This document shows, one piece after another, positions 10,941 to 21,560 of a DNA stretch of 64,000 bases (positions within the stretch are counted from its first letter, which is position 1; each line of letters begins with the position of its first letter). The stretch is taken from positions 108,811 through 172,810 of the forward strand of contig MNCI01010799.1 in assembly GCA_015680685.1 (NCBI GenBank), in the 5' to 3' direction. Position numbers and translations under genes: made by a program. Source of the DNA: Gnetum montanum. Its lineage: Eukaryota > Streptophyta > Gnetopsida > Gnetales > Gnetaceae. Below the pieces are notes generated by a model. That model did not search any database and was not told the DNA's origin. It saw nothing but the letters and a program-made list of their open reading frames with translations.

Positions 10941-13900
10941 TTTGTTAGATAGACTAGCGTCGAAGGACAAAGGTAGAAACCTTTATCCCAAGATTCAAGC
11001 ACCCAACCACAAAATCCAAAGACATCCCACAAACCCATGTCAATAAACTCCAATCACCTCAAACCCTCAACCACCAAGAGTCTTCTTAAGAGGCTCTTAC
11101 ACAATACCTGCAACCCAACATAGTGCCACAAGGAATCCCCTTTTGTCTCACTTACGACTAGGAATCCCTATCTTGAGGGTAGGTGGGACCCAAGTCAATA
11201 TCCAGCACCAGTCCTAAGGGCCGGCCAATCTCATTCAATTTCAGCGAAACCTATGCACCAGAGATTCGCAATTCTGAAAAAAATTTTATGAGCTTTTCGC
11301 ATTGGATTCGGAGCGCACACAGAAACGTATTAAATCCGCAATGGGTACATATTTCATAATTTCTAATGAAATTTTGTCTGGATCTGTACATATACATAGA
11401 AATGGTGGCCTTGCCTTGCCTGGTATTCTTGCCTTGTTTTAGATGTCAGAATTGTGCATTCAGTTCATTGTTAAGTGGCAGGAAGGAATCAAGATTCTTG
11501 GCATCGGCATGACACAGATCACAGAAAACAAGGGCGTACGGATGAATAAACAAACACACGAAAATCACGAAAAGGCCACTTTGGTAACCGAAGGCCCAAG
11601 GGCCAGAGTTTGGGTCATACGCAAATAGTTTGAGACGGGCCGTGTGAGGAAAACATTGCATTTCCATGGATTGGCCTTTCGGAGCGTCAAAGTTGCGCCA
11701 TGACTCGCACATTCACGCGTGTTTATTGGTCATTGCTGGTTTTTGCTCTTTTTCTCATATCTCCGCTGAGAAAAAGAAAAATTAAAACGGGGTCATTGTC
11801 ATGGGTCATGAGTCATGACCTTGATGATGGATGAATGCTTGTTCAACTTTTCTTAAAATGTGTTTGCTTATGAGCCAACGGAGCCTACAGCACATAGCCA
11901 ATGGCCATCTGCTTTTACTTTCTCCTTCTTCATTATAACTAGTACTACCATTTGAAAGGTTTTTGATCTTGGTATTGCAATGTGATTTGTTATAAATTTG
12001 GTTGAGGATTAATTTCATTCTTTGAAACATTGGATTGAGTATATATATATATAAAAGGTTTCATTTTATTGCTATCATTATGGTTGTTGCAAAAATTATA
12101 TGTTTAGCTAGATTTTGGCTCTTGAGTAAGGAAATGATTCAATGCCCTCTATACCTTTGCAAATTTTCTTGATTCAGTTTAATGGTGATATTGCAATCTT
12201 TTGTGCAATTTTTAAGCATTAACAATATTTTGGATTTACATTGTACTTGTTCTATATTCTACAATGTTTTTTTTATGACATATGAGATTTATTTTTTAAA
12301 AAAAACTAATATATTTAAATTTTCCCTATCACGTCCTTGAGTACAAACCTGCCCCCACTTTTGCTTGAGGCACACGTACTCAAACACATTTAGAATCATG
12401 AATCCTTGATTCCTCATGTCCACGAATTAGATTTTTTTGATGCATAGAGCGAAAATGAAAAAGGAGCTTCTACCATGACATCCTCTTTGAAAATTTCACC
12501 CAAGGGGGGCCCCGCTTATCCCAGACCACTGACACCCAACTATTGAGAGGAGGGGGCTCCACCCCTAGCCTCCAGCCATCACAATTGATGCCATGCTGCC
12601 CTTGATGGGTGAACCCAGAGATCCCAAAGAATTAGTCAATTTTGGCAACGTTGGCAACCCCAATGATCCTTGTGACCTCGATGGAGTTTGCAGCTTTTCC
12701 ACAACTAGGGATGGACCCTTAATCATGTTGTCCTTCTACTTCTCCAATAGGCATTAATCTATCTTCATGTCCACATGCTCCCCTCCACCAACCCCTTACA
12801 ACTTTGATTCCTCATTCCCTTGCCAAGGGGGCTAACATCATGGGCTTGTTGTCTAGGCTCTTGGTTTCCCTAACTTGTAGGCCCTGTCCCCTGAATTGAT
12901 CCTTTGGAACCCTATGCCCCCACCCCTTTTGGACCACCTCCATGTGCTGGTCCTCAAGGAGGCCTCCCCTTGTAGGCAACGGTCATCCAAATCTTCCTTG
13001 CTTTTATAGGGTCATGTGTTTTTTGACTGACCTGATAGTCTATAGTTTAATGTCCCATCTTACAAGAGGTTCCACAGCTTACTATGGGATTTCTTTCCTT
13101 CTAAACCATGGCCATGTTTTCATATTTGATAAACACCTTCTCCTCCCCTAAAGGGAGGTCAATGCCAACTTCTATGATCAAAGCCCCTATTGATAGTGAC
13201 CCCCACACATAGAATCTGACGAAATCCATCTTGTCCAAATAGCCACTAGCTTGATCAAAGGAGATGAAATACCCAAAGAAACTAGCAAAAGTATGATGAA
13301 AATCCATCATCTAGATTTCCCATCGATTCATGAATGCCCTGATCCAAACAGGTGCCTATGAAAACAGGTTCAGATAGCAATGGACACTCTGCCTCTAATG
13401 TGTCATAGCCAAGCCCTACGCCGTAAAGAACCATGGTCCTTTCTCCCACACCCCCACACTTTCCAAGAAAAATTGTCTCCCTATCAAATAGTGACCTGAA
13501 AGTAAAGAGAAAAAAACTTCTAGGAAGGCTACGAGCATCCATAGAGCAAGAATCTCAAAGCTTGGTAATTCACTTGTTGATTGCATCTAAACTATGGGCC
13601 ATTTCCATAGAAACATACTTGCCAATGAGGCTCCATTTAATTATTCGTAAATCCTCATTAGGTAGCACTTGCAAATGGATCCTTAGTAACCTGTCCATTT
13701 GTAGGAATTCTTGCCAAGAGTTCCCATCTTAAAGCCTGCACATTTGCCATCTAAGTTCTCATGAGATCCATTGATCGCCTCCCTAGTCACCCCTCCTATT
13801 GATTCATCTAACCCTCCACTTCATTGCCCGTAGCAGCATTGCCATCCATAGGAGCCCCACCAAAGCCATTATCACCGTTTGCACCTACACCAACCTTGTC

Positions 13901-13997
13901 ACCCACACCGCCACACCTAGCCATGCTAGAACCATCGGTCCTATCTCTTGCACTCCCACCCATTCAAAATTCCTTTTTGAGAATTATGATTCCGTAG
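10941..13997 (-). mobile_element. 3-kb insertion with L1-type ORF1
   Basis: The 3057-bp segment between the 24-bp repeats is GC-richer than its surroundings. On the minus strand its 5' end is at the right, about 70 bp before a plausible ORF1 start, and its 3' end at 10941 is a short A-run, as expected for a LINE-type insertion. No ORF2 endonuclease or reverse transcriptase was found in 10941-12340. It is therefore an internally deleted or composite element, or a non-autonomous relative. Sequence at 11713-12330 is AT-rich and may be a later insertion. Confidence 0.6.
12350..13926 (-). pseudogene. L1-type LINE ORF1 (DUF4283 / zinc-knuckle type), decayed
   Basis: The minus strand from about 13926 opens with a Gly-rich start (MARCGGVGDKVGVGANGDNG). 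Between 13310 and 13101 comes FFGYFISFDQASGYLDKMDF, then VRFYV, then a final KYENM. This follows the pattern of the DUF4283 domain of plant L1 ORF1, which leads into a Cys/His knuckle. After it CGTSCKMGH suggests a degraded zinc knuckle (about 13040-13070). The C-terminal part is Gly/Pro-rich and full of stops. In plants such proteins bind LINE RNA. The match is by pattern only, so the family call is moderate. Confidence 0.5.
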
Positions 13998-14021
13998 ATG
14001 TATTCTAATCAATATATAATT
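13998..14021. repeat. 24-bp target-site duplication, right
   Basis: Matches 10917-10940 at 23 of 24 positions. Confidence 0.8.
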
Positions 14022-14313
14022 AACAAAATATTATTAATTATTTTTCAAAATATAGGTATCATTAATATAAAGTAAATCTTAGGGGTCATGCTCTTGTTTT
14101 ACCTATTTGTATCTAAACATTTGACCCTTCTCATGCAAGGTATCCATAGAAAGTGCCCTTGGTAGTTGAAAGGTAATTTTTATGTTAAGCTTTTCATTTG
14201 TAAGGTACTTTTCAAAACACCATTTATTGAAGGATAAAAAGGCCTTTGAAGATCAATGCACCTGGTAAATTTTATTTCTTATTGGTAGATGCATTGAATT
14301 TCTTAGTTGAATC

Positions 14314-14779
14314 TATTAACTATTAGTTAATGTGAAAAACCAAGAATTGTCAATAATTAGTTAATGTGAAAAATAATTTCTTCTATTTTTTTTCAATTTA
14401 AGTTATATCTTTCATAACTTCCAACTTTGTAATCTCTCCTTAAGATATGATTAGCAATTTCTAAAATCATCTAAAGTTTGTAATAATAAAAAGACTATTG
14501 TTTCTCGTATAAATTAAGGATGGGAAGATGTGTTAAGCACCACAACAACAACAACAACAACAATGTGTGAAAGGAAGGACTTAAAGAGTATCATGATAGC
14601 AACAATCTATGAGAGTTATCAAGGATGGCTTATGTCATTGGGTTATTTTCTCCAAATAAAGAAACAACTCTACACTGGTTCTCATGGTTTTTTCCCTTAA
14701 TTTGGGGTTTTCTACATAATGTTTTATGTTTTTTTATTATCTTTTTTTTTAATTTTCAAATTTAATTAATTTCATAGCA
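14314..14779 (+). repeat. Copia A 5' LTR
   Basis: 466 bp, aligned to 18833-19303. Its first base pair has mutated from TG to TA; it ends in CA. A TATA box (TATAAATTA) lies at 14508-14516, followed by an AAC microsatellite (about 14540-14562) in the presumed start of the transcript. The first 30 bases or so are repeated just downstream within the LTR. Confidence 0.85.
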
Positions 14780-14781
14780 AG

Positions 14782-14793
14782 TGGCATCAAAGA
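14782..14793 (+). promoter_or_regulatory. Copia A primer-binding site (tRNA-iMet type)
   Basis: TGGCATCAAAGA directly after the 5' LTR corresponds to the common copia site TGGTATCAGAGC, complementary to the 3' end of initiator tRNA-Met, with a few changes. Confidence 0.75.
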
Positions 14794-14849
14794 GGGTTGA
14801 TGGAGTAGTTACAGATAACAAACATACTTGTTGGTTAGAATTGAAACAT

Positions 14850-15570
14850 ATGGAGTGTGCTGATGAAAAATATCTTGGCACAAAAGGAGTGTGATGAGGC
14901 CCTTCAACCTTCAAAACATACAAAGATGTCAGATGATGATTGAAAAAAATTACAAGAAAAAGCACTAATGCTGATTTATCCCTGTTTGAGCAATGGAATT
15001 TTGGCATCTCTTTCTAATGAAACAGATCCTCATGCTCCTTGGGTAAATTTGAAAAAAAAGTTTTGATAAAGCTTCAAGTTTAAATCAATTTCATATTTAT
15101 CAAAAGGTTTTTAATACAAAAATGAAAGAAGGAATTTCTTTGCAAGATCATTTAGATGATATGATGGGTGCTTTTGTTAAATTTGAAGAATATATAGTGA
15201 TAATTCTAGAGATAGTGAACTGTTATGCTATTTCAAATTCTTTACTTGAATCTTGGAATCCAATTATTATAGCTATTACTACTTCTATGAGTACTATTAA
15301 TATCTTTTTTATGGTGTAGTTTCTACTCTTCAAGATGCAGAAAAAAGATTGCATGAAGAACAAGGTCAATCATCAGGTAATGCTTTTATAGTTTCAAATA
15401 GAGGTAGATCTAATAAACATGATCAAAGCAAGGAACCTAATCAAAGTAGGGAAAGGAGTAAAAGTAGAGGAACTTTTAAAAGTAGGGTTGAATGTTGGTT
15501 TTACTACAAAATTAATGACATGAAGAGTGATTGTCATGGTTATAAAGGTAGGAGAGCATCAATACAATAG
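14850..15570 (+). pseudogene. Copia A gag
   Basis: Plus-strand fragments fit a copia capsid protein. LMLIYPCLSNGILASLSNET lies at about 14960-15020, and MKEGISLQDHLDDMMGAFVK at 15122-15181. Then comes a basic Arg/Ser-rich stretch and a damaged zinc knuckle, CWFYYKINDMKSDCHG (about 15490-15540), where the second Cys of the CX2C pair is Tyr and the His is lost. The frame breaks repeatedly. Gag would form the virus-like particle. Confidence 0.7.
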
Positions 15571-15689
15571 AAGGAAAAGATAGAGTTAGAAAAATCAGAA
15601 AGTAATGTAGGTCCACAAATAAATCATAAAGAGGATTAGCTTTCTTTTGATTTTATTATATTTGAATCATCTATAGTATTTTCTTTAAA

Positions 15690-16240
15690 CATAGCAAAAG
15701 ATGTTTGGATTGTAGACACATGAGCCTTATTTCTTACTTGCCCTAATCGATCTATTTTTACTTCATATTAGCTAGTTTCATCAAGGGTTGTTTATGTTGC
15801 TAATAGTATTACTTTAAGAATTTCTAGTATAGAAAGTGTTATTTTATAATAGCCTCGTTTGCCTAACATCACTCTTAATAATGTTAGGCATGTTTCTGAA
15901 GTTTCTAAAAAGTTGATTTTTGTTTTTTAACTTGATGATTTCGGTTTAAATTTTTCATGTGGAAATAATCAATGACAAATTACCAAGGGCATTTTGACAA
16001 TTTTAAAAGGTAAAATATAGGCACAATGTATACTTTAGGAGTTAATATATGTTTGTAAGATGATTCTATAGTTGCAGTTACTACAAGGGATGCACTAATT
16101 TATGGCATAAGCAGTTTGGTCATATTAGTTATTCTAATTTAAAGGTACTTCAATGTCATTTTTTCATTCCCCAATTTGTAGTAAGCTTCACAAAATTTTG
16201 TAAATATTATGTTCTTGGTAAATAAAAAAAGGTGAAATTT
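15690..16240 (+). pseudogene. Copia A protease and pre-integrase zinc domain
   Basis: WIVDT-stop-A at about 15707 is the aspartic protease motif WIVDSGA with its Gly codon changed to TGA. LWHKQFGHISYSNLKVLQC at about 16100-16155 is the GAG-pre-integrase block with its histidines. In the FCKYYVLGK segment (about 16195) one of the paired cysteines is lost. Confidence 0.65.
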
Positions 16241-16249
16241 CTTAAAAAT

Positions 16250-16932
16250 TTGGGACGTATATGAGCTAATAAATTGGATTTTATTTATTCTGATATTTGT
16301 GGTCCAATAAATATAGCATCATTAGGAGTTTCATTGTATTTTGTTGCTTTCATTGGTGATCATACATAGAAAGGATGGGTATTTCCAATAAAGTCCAAGG
16401 ATGCTATTTTAAATATTTTTAAGTCCTTTATTGCTAAAATAGAGATACAAATAGATTTAAAGTTGAATGTTTGCTTATTGATAATGGTGGTGAATATACT
16501 TCAAATGCATTTAGTGAGTTTTGTAGACAAAAAGAAATTTAGCATATTCATCCTCCTCCTGGAACTCCAAAAGAAAATGGAGTAGTAACAAGATGCAATG
16601 GAACATTGGTTAAATGTGCAAGATCTATGATTGTTGATGCAGGTTTACCTAAACTTTTTTGGGTTGAGGCCATTATAACTGTTTCTTATTTAATTAATAG
16701 ATCACCACATTCCTCTTTAAATAATGAAGTAACAGAGTCTTTGTGGAGTGGAAGACATGTTTCTAATAGTCATTTAAAAGTTTTTGGATGTGTTGCTTAC
16801 ATGCATATACAAAAGGAAAATAGATCTAAATTTGATGATAAATCAAAAAGATGTATTTTTTCATGTTATGATAATGATGAATTGGATTTCAGATTATGGG
16901 ATCCTAAGGCAAAACAATTTGTAAGATCATGA
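16250..16932 (+). pseudogene. Copia A integrase
   Basis: The three catalytic acidic positions can be traced: DFIYSDICGP (about 16275-16305), IDNGGEYTSNAFSEFC (about 16478-16525, across a frameshift) and PPGTPKENGVV (about 16555-16585). A long open part follows (16606-16932) with GLPKLFWVEAI, YLINRSPHSSL and LKVFGCVAYMHI, typical of copia integrase C-terminal regions. Integrase would insert the cDNA. Stops between the blocks make it non-functional. Confidence 0.8.
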
Positions 16933-17149
16933 GATATAAAATTTTAAGAAAATATGATGTTTTATGATTTTCAAAAGAAAATTTTTTTGATGTTGTTACA
17001 TAGCAAGTTCCTAGATTTTTTTTGTAGCCTAAAGAAGATTTAATACAAGAGAAAGTTGTAAATCAAAACTTCCCAAACTTTTCGAATGAAGTTGAGTAGA
17101 AGGAAACTAATGAGGAGGAAAATCTTGCAAAAAATAGATCACATGGGGT

Positions 17150-18060
17150 AAGACATTTAAGTAGAATAATATGTCCTCATGCTAGATTTAAAGATTGTAT
17201 TCTTTATACAAATCATGATGAACTTGAAATGGTGAAAGAAGCTCTTGCAAGACATGATGTAGTAAAATGGAAGGAAGTTATGAAAAGGAAATGGAATTTA
17301 CTCCAACAAAATAGAACTTGCGGATTGGTCGAATTACCTAAGGGATGTAAAACACTTCAAAATAGATGGGTTTTTACTTTAAAGAATAAGGTAAATTGGG
17401 GGAATCTTTATAAAGATAGGCTGGTAGCTAAAGGTTATAATAAAAAAAGGAATTAATTTTATAGAAATATTTCGTTCCATTGTTAAGCATTCTTGTATTT
17501 ATATTGTTCTTTCATTGGTTACTTATTTAGATTTGGAGTTAGAATACTTAGATGTTAAAACATCTTTTCTACATGGTGATTTAAATGAAGAAATCTAAAT
17601 GCATCAGCTAGAAGGATTTGTTGATCAAAATAAACCTCATTATGTCTATTTCTTGAGGAAAAGCTTATATGGTTTAAAACAGGCTCCTAGGTAGTGGTAC
17701 AAAAAATTGATTCTTTTATGCACAAAATGGATTATTGTAGGAGTGATCTTGATGATTGTGTTTATTTTTCAAGTGATACAAATTTTTAATTTTGATGTTA
17801 TATGTAGATGATATGTTGATTACAAGGAATGATATATCAAAAATAAAACAACTTAAAATGGATATGAGAAAACAGTTTGCTATGAAAGATTTGGAACAAG
17901 CCAAAAAAAGTTTTGAATGCATATTTACAAAGATAGAAAGTAGAAAAAATTGTAACTTAGTTAAGTGATTATATTGGAAAAGTGTTGAAACATTTTAATA
18001 TGTCAAAAGAAGAACTTGAAAGTACTCCTTTAGCTTCTCATTCTTAATTATCTAAGAAAT
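17150..18060 (+). pseudogene. Copia A reverse transcriptase
   Basis: Starts near 17229 with VKWKEVMKRKWNLLQQN and RWVFTLKNK, the usual N-terminus of copia RT. A frameshift near 17450 leads to LDVKTSFLHGDLNEEI (about 17545-17595) and KSLYGLKQAPRXWY (about 17660-17700). The catalytic YVDD is intact at 17801-17812 within LYVDDMLITRND. Several stops remain. Confidence 0.85.
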
Positions 18061-18079
18061 ATTTTACCAATACCAAAAA

Positions 18080-18720
18080 GGAAATTTCAAAATTAAAAGA
18101 TATTCCATATACTTTCATTGTTAGTTTTTTAATGTATGCTATGGTATGCACTCATCTAGATATAGCATATGCACTTAGTGTTGTTAGTAGATATATGAAT
18201 AATTATGGTTGGAACCGTTGGCTTGCTATGAAATGAATTCTTAAATACTTAAAGGGAAATCAATATACCTATTTATGTTTTAGAAATAATAATTTGAATG
18301 TTTTTGGTAACATGGATGCAAATATTATAGTTGATTTAGATACCATACATTCAACTACAGGTTATGTTTTTGTTTTAGGCAGTGTTGCAATAAGTTGGAT
18401 GTTGAAACTTCAATCTCTGGTAACTTTGTCCACTATAGAATCTAGATATCTAGAATTGATAGAAGCATGTAAGAAGATGCTATGGTTGCAAAGTTTTTTA
18501 CAGTTTCTTGGTGCAAAGCAAGATAATTATCAAATTTTCTGTGACAACCAAAGTGCCTTACATCTGGCAAGAAATTTAGCTTATCATGACAGAACAAAAC
18601 ATATTGATATTAAATACCATTTTGTTAGAGATACTATTGAAGAAGGTTTAATTAATTTTTAAAAAATTAGCATGAAACAAAATGTTGTTGATGCATTGAC
18701 TAAAGTGGTAACAAAGGATG
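18080..18720 (+). pseudogene. Copia A RNase H
   Basis: The open stretch 18294-18662 includes STTGYVFVLGSVAISWM, SLVTLSTIESRYLELIEACK and IFCDNQSALHLARN, then HDRTKHIDIKYHFVRD. This is the standard RNase H block of copia polyproteins, including the D of CDNQSA. The tail after a stop reads KQNVVDALTK, the usual C-terminal signature. Pol ends about 80 bp before the polypurine tract. Confidence 0.85.
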
Positions 18721-18820
18721 TGCATCTTTTTTGCATAAAATAACTTGGAATAGTGGAGACATAAGAATGTATCTTGTACCTAGTGCATCTCTAACTTGAA
18801 GAGTTGTCAAAATTTTCTTC

Positions 18821-18832
18821 AAGTGGGAGAAT
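18821..18832 (+). promoter_or_regulatory. Copia A polypurine tract
   Basis: AAGTGGGAGAAT lies immediately before the 3' LTR, in the position used to prime plus-strand DNA. Confidence 0.75.
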
Positions 18833-19303
18833 TGTTAAGTATTAGTTAATGTGAAAAACCAAAAATTGTTAAGTATCAGTTAATGTGAAGAAAAGTTTTC
18901 TTTTTATTTTATCAATTTAAGTCATGTCTTTCATAACTTCTAGCTTTGTAATCTCTTCTTAAGATATGATTAGAAATTTCTAAAATCATATAAAGTTTGT
19001 AATATAGAAAAGACTTTTGTTTTATCCTATAAATTAAAGGTGGGAAGATATGTTAAGCACCACTACAACTACAACAACAACAAAGTGTGAAAGGAAGGGT
19101 TTAGAGTGTCATGGCAGCAACAAGTTGTGAGTGGAGTCAAGGATGGCTTGTGTCCTTGGGTTATTTTCTTCAAATAAAGGAAGAGCTTTGCACTAGTTTT
19201 GGTGGATTTTCCCCCACTTTGGGGTGTTCCATGTAAATTTTTGTGTATTTTTTTCTTTTTGTCTTTGTTATTTCACTTTGCAAATATAATTAATTTTGTA
19301 ACA
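18833..19303 (+). repeat. Copia A 3' LTR
   Basis: 471 bp, TG...CA. TATA box at 19028-19036. The first 24 bases or so (TTGTTAAGTATTAGTTAATG...) are repeated about 36 bp further in. A CAA-rich microsatellite (about 19060-19082) matches that of the 5' LTR. Confidence 0.85.
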
Positions 19304-19460
19304 AAATCAAGTGCATGGGTCATGTATAGGAATCTCTTATTCTAATTATTTTAATATCTCAAGAATCATATTATCTAAATTTCCAACATGTTTCCTCTAA
19401 TATGTCATCTAAATCTCTTAAATTGGTTTCACTTTTACAATGAAGCATGAAATATCTAGA

Positions 19461-19606
19461 GGTGTTTGAACCCAAAATAAGTGAAACATAGGTACGTCCT
19501 AAGATTTATAAAAGTTTATAAATCAATGCTACCTAGTAGAATTGAATTGATGACCTCGGGTTACTAGGCCAAGACTCGCATCACTAGACTAACACCTCAT
19601 TGTTGG
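19461..19606 (-). mobile_element. tRNA-derived SINE (family S), minus copy
   Basis: The reverse complement starts CAATGAGGTGTTAGTCTAGT (A-box-like), continues to a degraded B box (TCAATTCAATTCT) and ends GGGTTCAAACACC. It is flanked by an imperfect TSD of about 21 bp: 19437-19458 and 19612-19632, both containing ATGAAGCATGA and ATATCTA. The uninterrupted form of this site exists near 10755-10775. Confidence 0.8.
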
Positions 19607-19663
19607 ACATGACATGAAGCATGATATATCTAAAACATGTTGCACATCAAAATAAAGTAAAGA

Positions 19664-19806
19664 ACAATGAGGTGTTAGCCTAGTAGTATGGGTCTAGGTC
19701 CAGTAACCCAAGATCATAGGTTTGATTCTAGTAGGTAACATTGAGTTATAAATTATAATAAATCTTAGGGTGTATCTATGTTTTACTTATTTTATGTTCC
19801 AACACC
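19664..19806 (+). mobile_element. tRNA-derived SINE (family S), plus copy
   Basis: 143 bp. It starts CAATGAGGTGTTAGCCTAGT (A box), has a B box GGTTTGATTCT about 45 bp later, and ends TTCCAACACC followed by CTCCC and an A-run. Pol III promoter boxes at tRNA-like spacing identify it as a tRNA-derived SINE. A weak A-rich TSD is possible. Confidence 0.8.
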
Positions 19807-19848
19807 TCCCAAAAAAAAATTAAATCAATTCACATGATCCCATTTATT

Positions 19849-20617
19849 TTTATACTCAATTTTAAATAGGTTTAATAACAAAATTTTTTGGTGCTTTTGA
19901 AAATGAACATGGTTTATGCTTTACAATCTTGATTCCTTTTTAGGTTTCTATGGTTGCTTATAAAATACTTGGGAAAGAATATGGTTTTCTATTATGAAAA
20001 TGGAAGTGCATATAATGAGAGACTTACTAGGGTTTCTAGGATAAACAAAATATTTTTACAAGGTTTTGATATTTGTCTTACTAAAGGATCCAATGTTAAT
20101 GCTTCTAACTTGAACAATTAGATCACATCAAATATACTTGACTAAAAAGAATATACTATATAGGCAATATTTAAAAAAAATTCATATAAGGGCTTCCTAA
20201 TGCAATTTGATGAAAGAAAAATAAATATTTATAATTGTAGAATTTGGGCAAATATAATTAGAAGGGTTCTATCATTTCATTAAATATGCTTATTTAAGTA
20301 CTTAAAAAATAAATAACAAATGAAAAAGATATGCTTATCCTCTACAATTTATGTACATAAAATCTACATGAGTAATGGTAACTTTAATCACTACTCTTAC
20401 AAAATATTCCTACACAACTAAGATCAAACATAACATTAATTTTCATTCCCATTATAACATATCTATAAGTAGGCTTTTGTGCTAAGGATTACGTAGAATT
20501 GCTTTTCTTTTCTATATTGTTACTTATTTTTTTAGGGGCCATCTCTCTATTCTCTAATCCTTCCATTAAGTTCATTGGGTATTCAAATTCATCTTAATTT
20601 TAAAGTCATTTTTTCCT
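19849..20617. other. No gene seen
   Basis: AT-rich sequence. It might include LINE-derived remnants, but no motif is clear enough to call. Confidence 0.35.
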
Positions 20618-20695
20618 ATTATTAGCCTTATGGTAAGAATCTTGATTTAGAAACTCTAAATAATAAGTTTGATTCTAGCTAGTAGCACTAAGCTA
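20618..20695 (+). repeat. SINE fragment (family S), diverged
   Basis: ATTAGCCTTATGGTAAG resembles the A-box end, and AGTTTGATTCTAG the B box, in the same order and spacing as the fuller copies nearby. The 3' part is missing. Confidence 0.55.
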
Positions 20696-20736
20696 TTAGC
20701 ATTATGTTGGCTATATGTCTATAGGATACATATAGC

Positions 20737-20931
20737 CATCTACTTATAATTTTAACAATGAGGTATTAGCCTAATGATAAGACACTTGATTTGAAAGATC
20801 TAGGTCATCGATTTGATTTCAGTGGACAATGATGAGTTCTATGAAGTTCTAATTGGACTATATATCTTAAGGTGTATCAATGTTTCACTTATTTTAGGTT
20901 TCAACACCTTCCCATCTAGTTATAATTTTAA
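20737..20931 (+). mobile_element. tRNA-derived SINE (family S) with clear TSD
   Basis: The SINE body is 20756-20912: A box GGTATTAGCCTAATGA, B box-like GATTTGATTTC, end AGGTTTCAACACC. It is flanked by 19-bp direct repeats CATCTACTTATAATTTTAA (20737-20755) and the same with one mismatch (20913-20931). This is the best-defined SINE insertion in the window. Confidence 0.88.
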
Positions 20932-20974
20932 TAACCTTTCTTTCAACCATATTATTTTTTTTATTGTAAAACCA

Positions 20975-21560
20975 TATTTATGAATTTTGTTTGGGAACTT
21001 GGACTTAGTGATAAACTTTGGAAAGTTATTGAAATAATGTAAAATTTTTTCTTTTTGATGAGTTAAAGATGAAAATTAAAATACCTTACTCAATGGTATT
21101 TTATGAATATGATTTGTTCCCCTTAGAAATAGAATCCCTATGCCAATTTATTACATATACTCATAGCTTGCATATCTGAAGGAAAAACAAATTTGTTAAA
21201 GTAATTCTTGATGATTCATGAGACCATGGTTGGTATTTTTAGGGAATGCAATGGTTAAGAAAATGGAGTATCTCTTAGAAGGATATGCAATAAAATCCCA
21301 AGCAAATTTGCCAACTAGTCAAGAAATAGATTTTAACATAGATGTGATCTAATGTACAAGTTAAGATACAATTTTATATACATCACATTATATCTAATAA
21401 ATAATATACAAAAACTTATTATCTCTCAACTACTATTAAGGTCAGTATTAATGTTTCACTTAAAAAGCATCATTTAAGTTCACATCATCTTATAATTGAA
21501 AGTGGAATATGGATTAAACTCTCTTGAGAAGAGTTCCACTTATTAAGATAGGCAATTAAT
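20975..21560 (+). pseudogene. LINE reverse transcriptase, C-terminal part
   Basis: The plus strand gives LWKVIEIM, HILIACISEGK and FIYITLYLINN. These are collinear with the LINE at 40400-40900 (LYTFIACIS-like, FYLHHIR) and with the minus-strand copies at the window ends. Only the region after the catalytic palm is present; SINEs occupy the sequence just upstream. Confidence 0.55.

Larger units (their letters stand above)
14314..19303 (+). mobile_element. Ty1/copia retrotransposon A, full length, inactive
   Basis: The 4990-bp element has LTRs at 14314-14779 and 18833-19303. The flanking 5 bp are GAATC (14309-14313) and AAATC (19304-19308), an eroded TSD. The gene order gag, protease, integrase, RT, RNase H defines Ty1/copia. 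All reading frames carry stops and frameshifts. The LTRs differ visibly by substitutions and small indels, so the insertion is not recent. It sits inside the dispersed repeat also seen at 10540-10815. Confidence 0.9.
19304..19848 (+). repeat. Dispersed repeat block, copy interrupted by two SINEs
   Basis: Continues the block that copia A entered. It matches 10612-10815 except for two SINE insertions in opposite orientations (19461-19606 minus, 19664-19806 plus). Confidence 0.7.

Noticed and set aside
11443-11712. Overlapping frames of 61 and 88 codons on opposite strands
   Set aside because: Neither shows a domain, and both lie in the non-coding part of the 3-kb insertion.
13433-13732. 99-codon plus-strand frame
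   Set aside because: Antisense to the LINE ORF1-like frame on the minus strand; no motif of its own.
14540-14562. AAC microsatellite as an independent feature
   Set aside because: It belongs to the copia A LTR and recurs in the other LTR.
19664-19740. Possible tRNA gene
   Set aside because: A and B boxes are present but the arms do not pair as a cloverleaf. The sequence recurs with TSDs, so it is a SINE.
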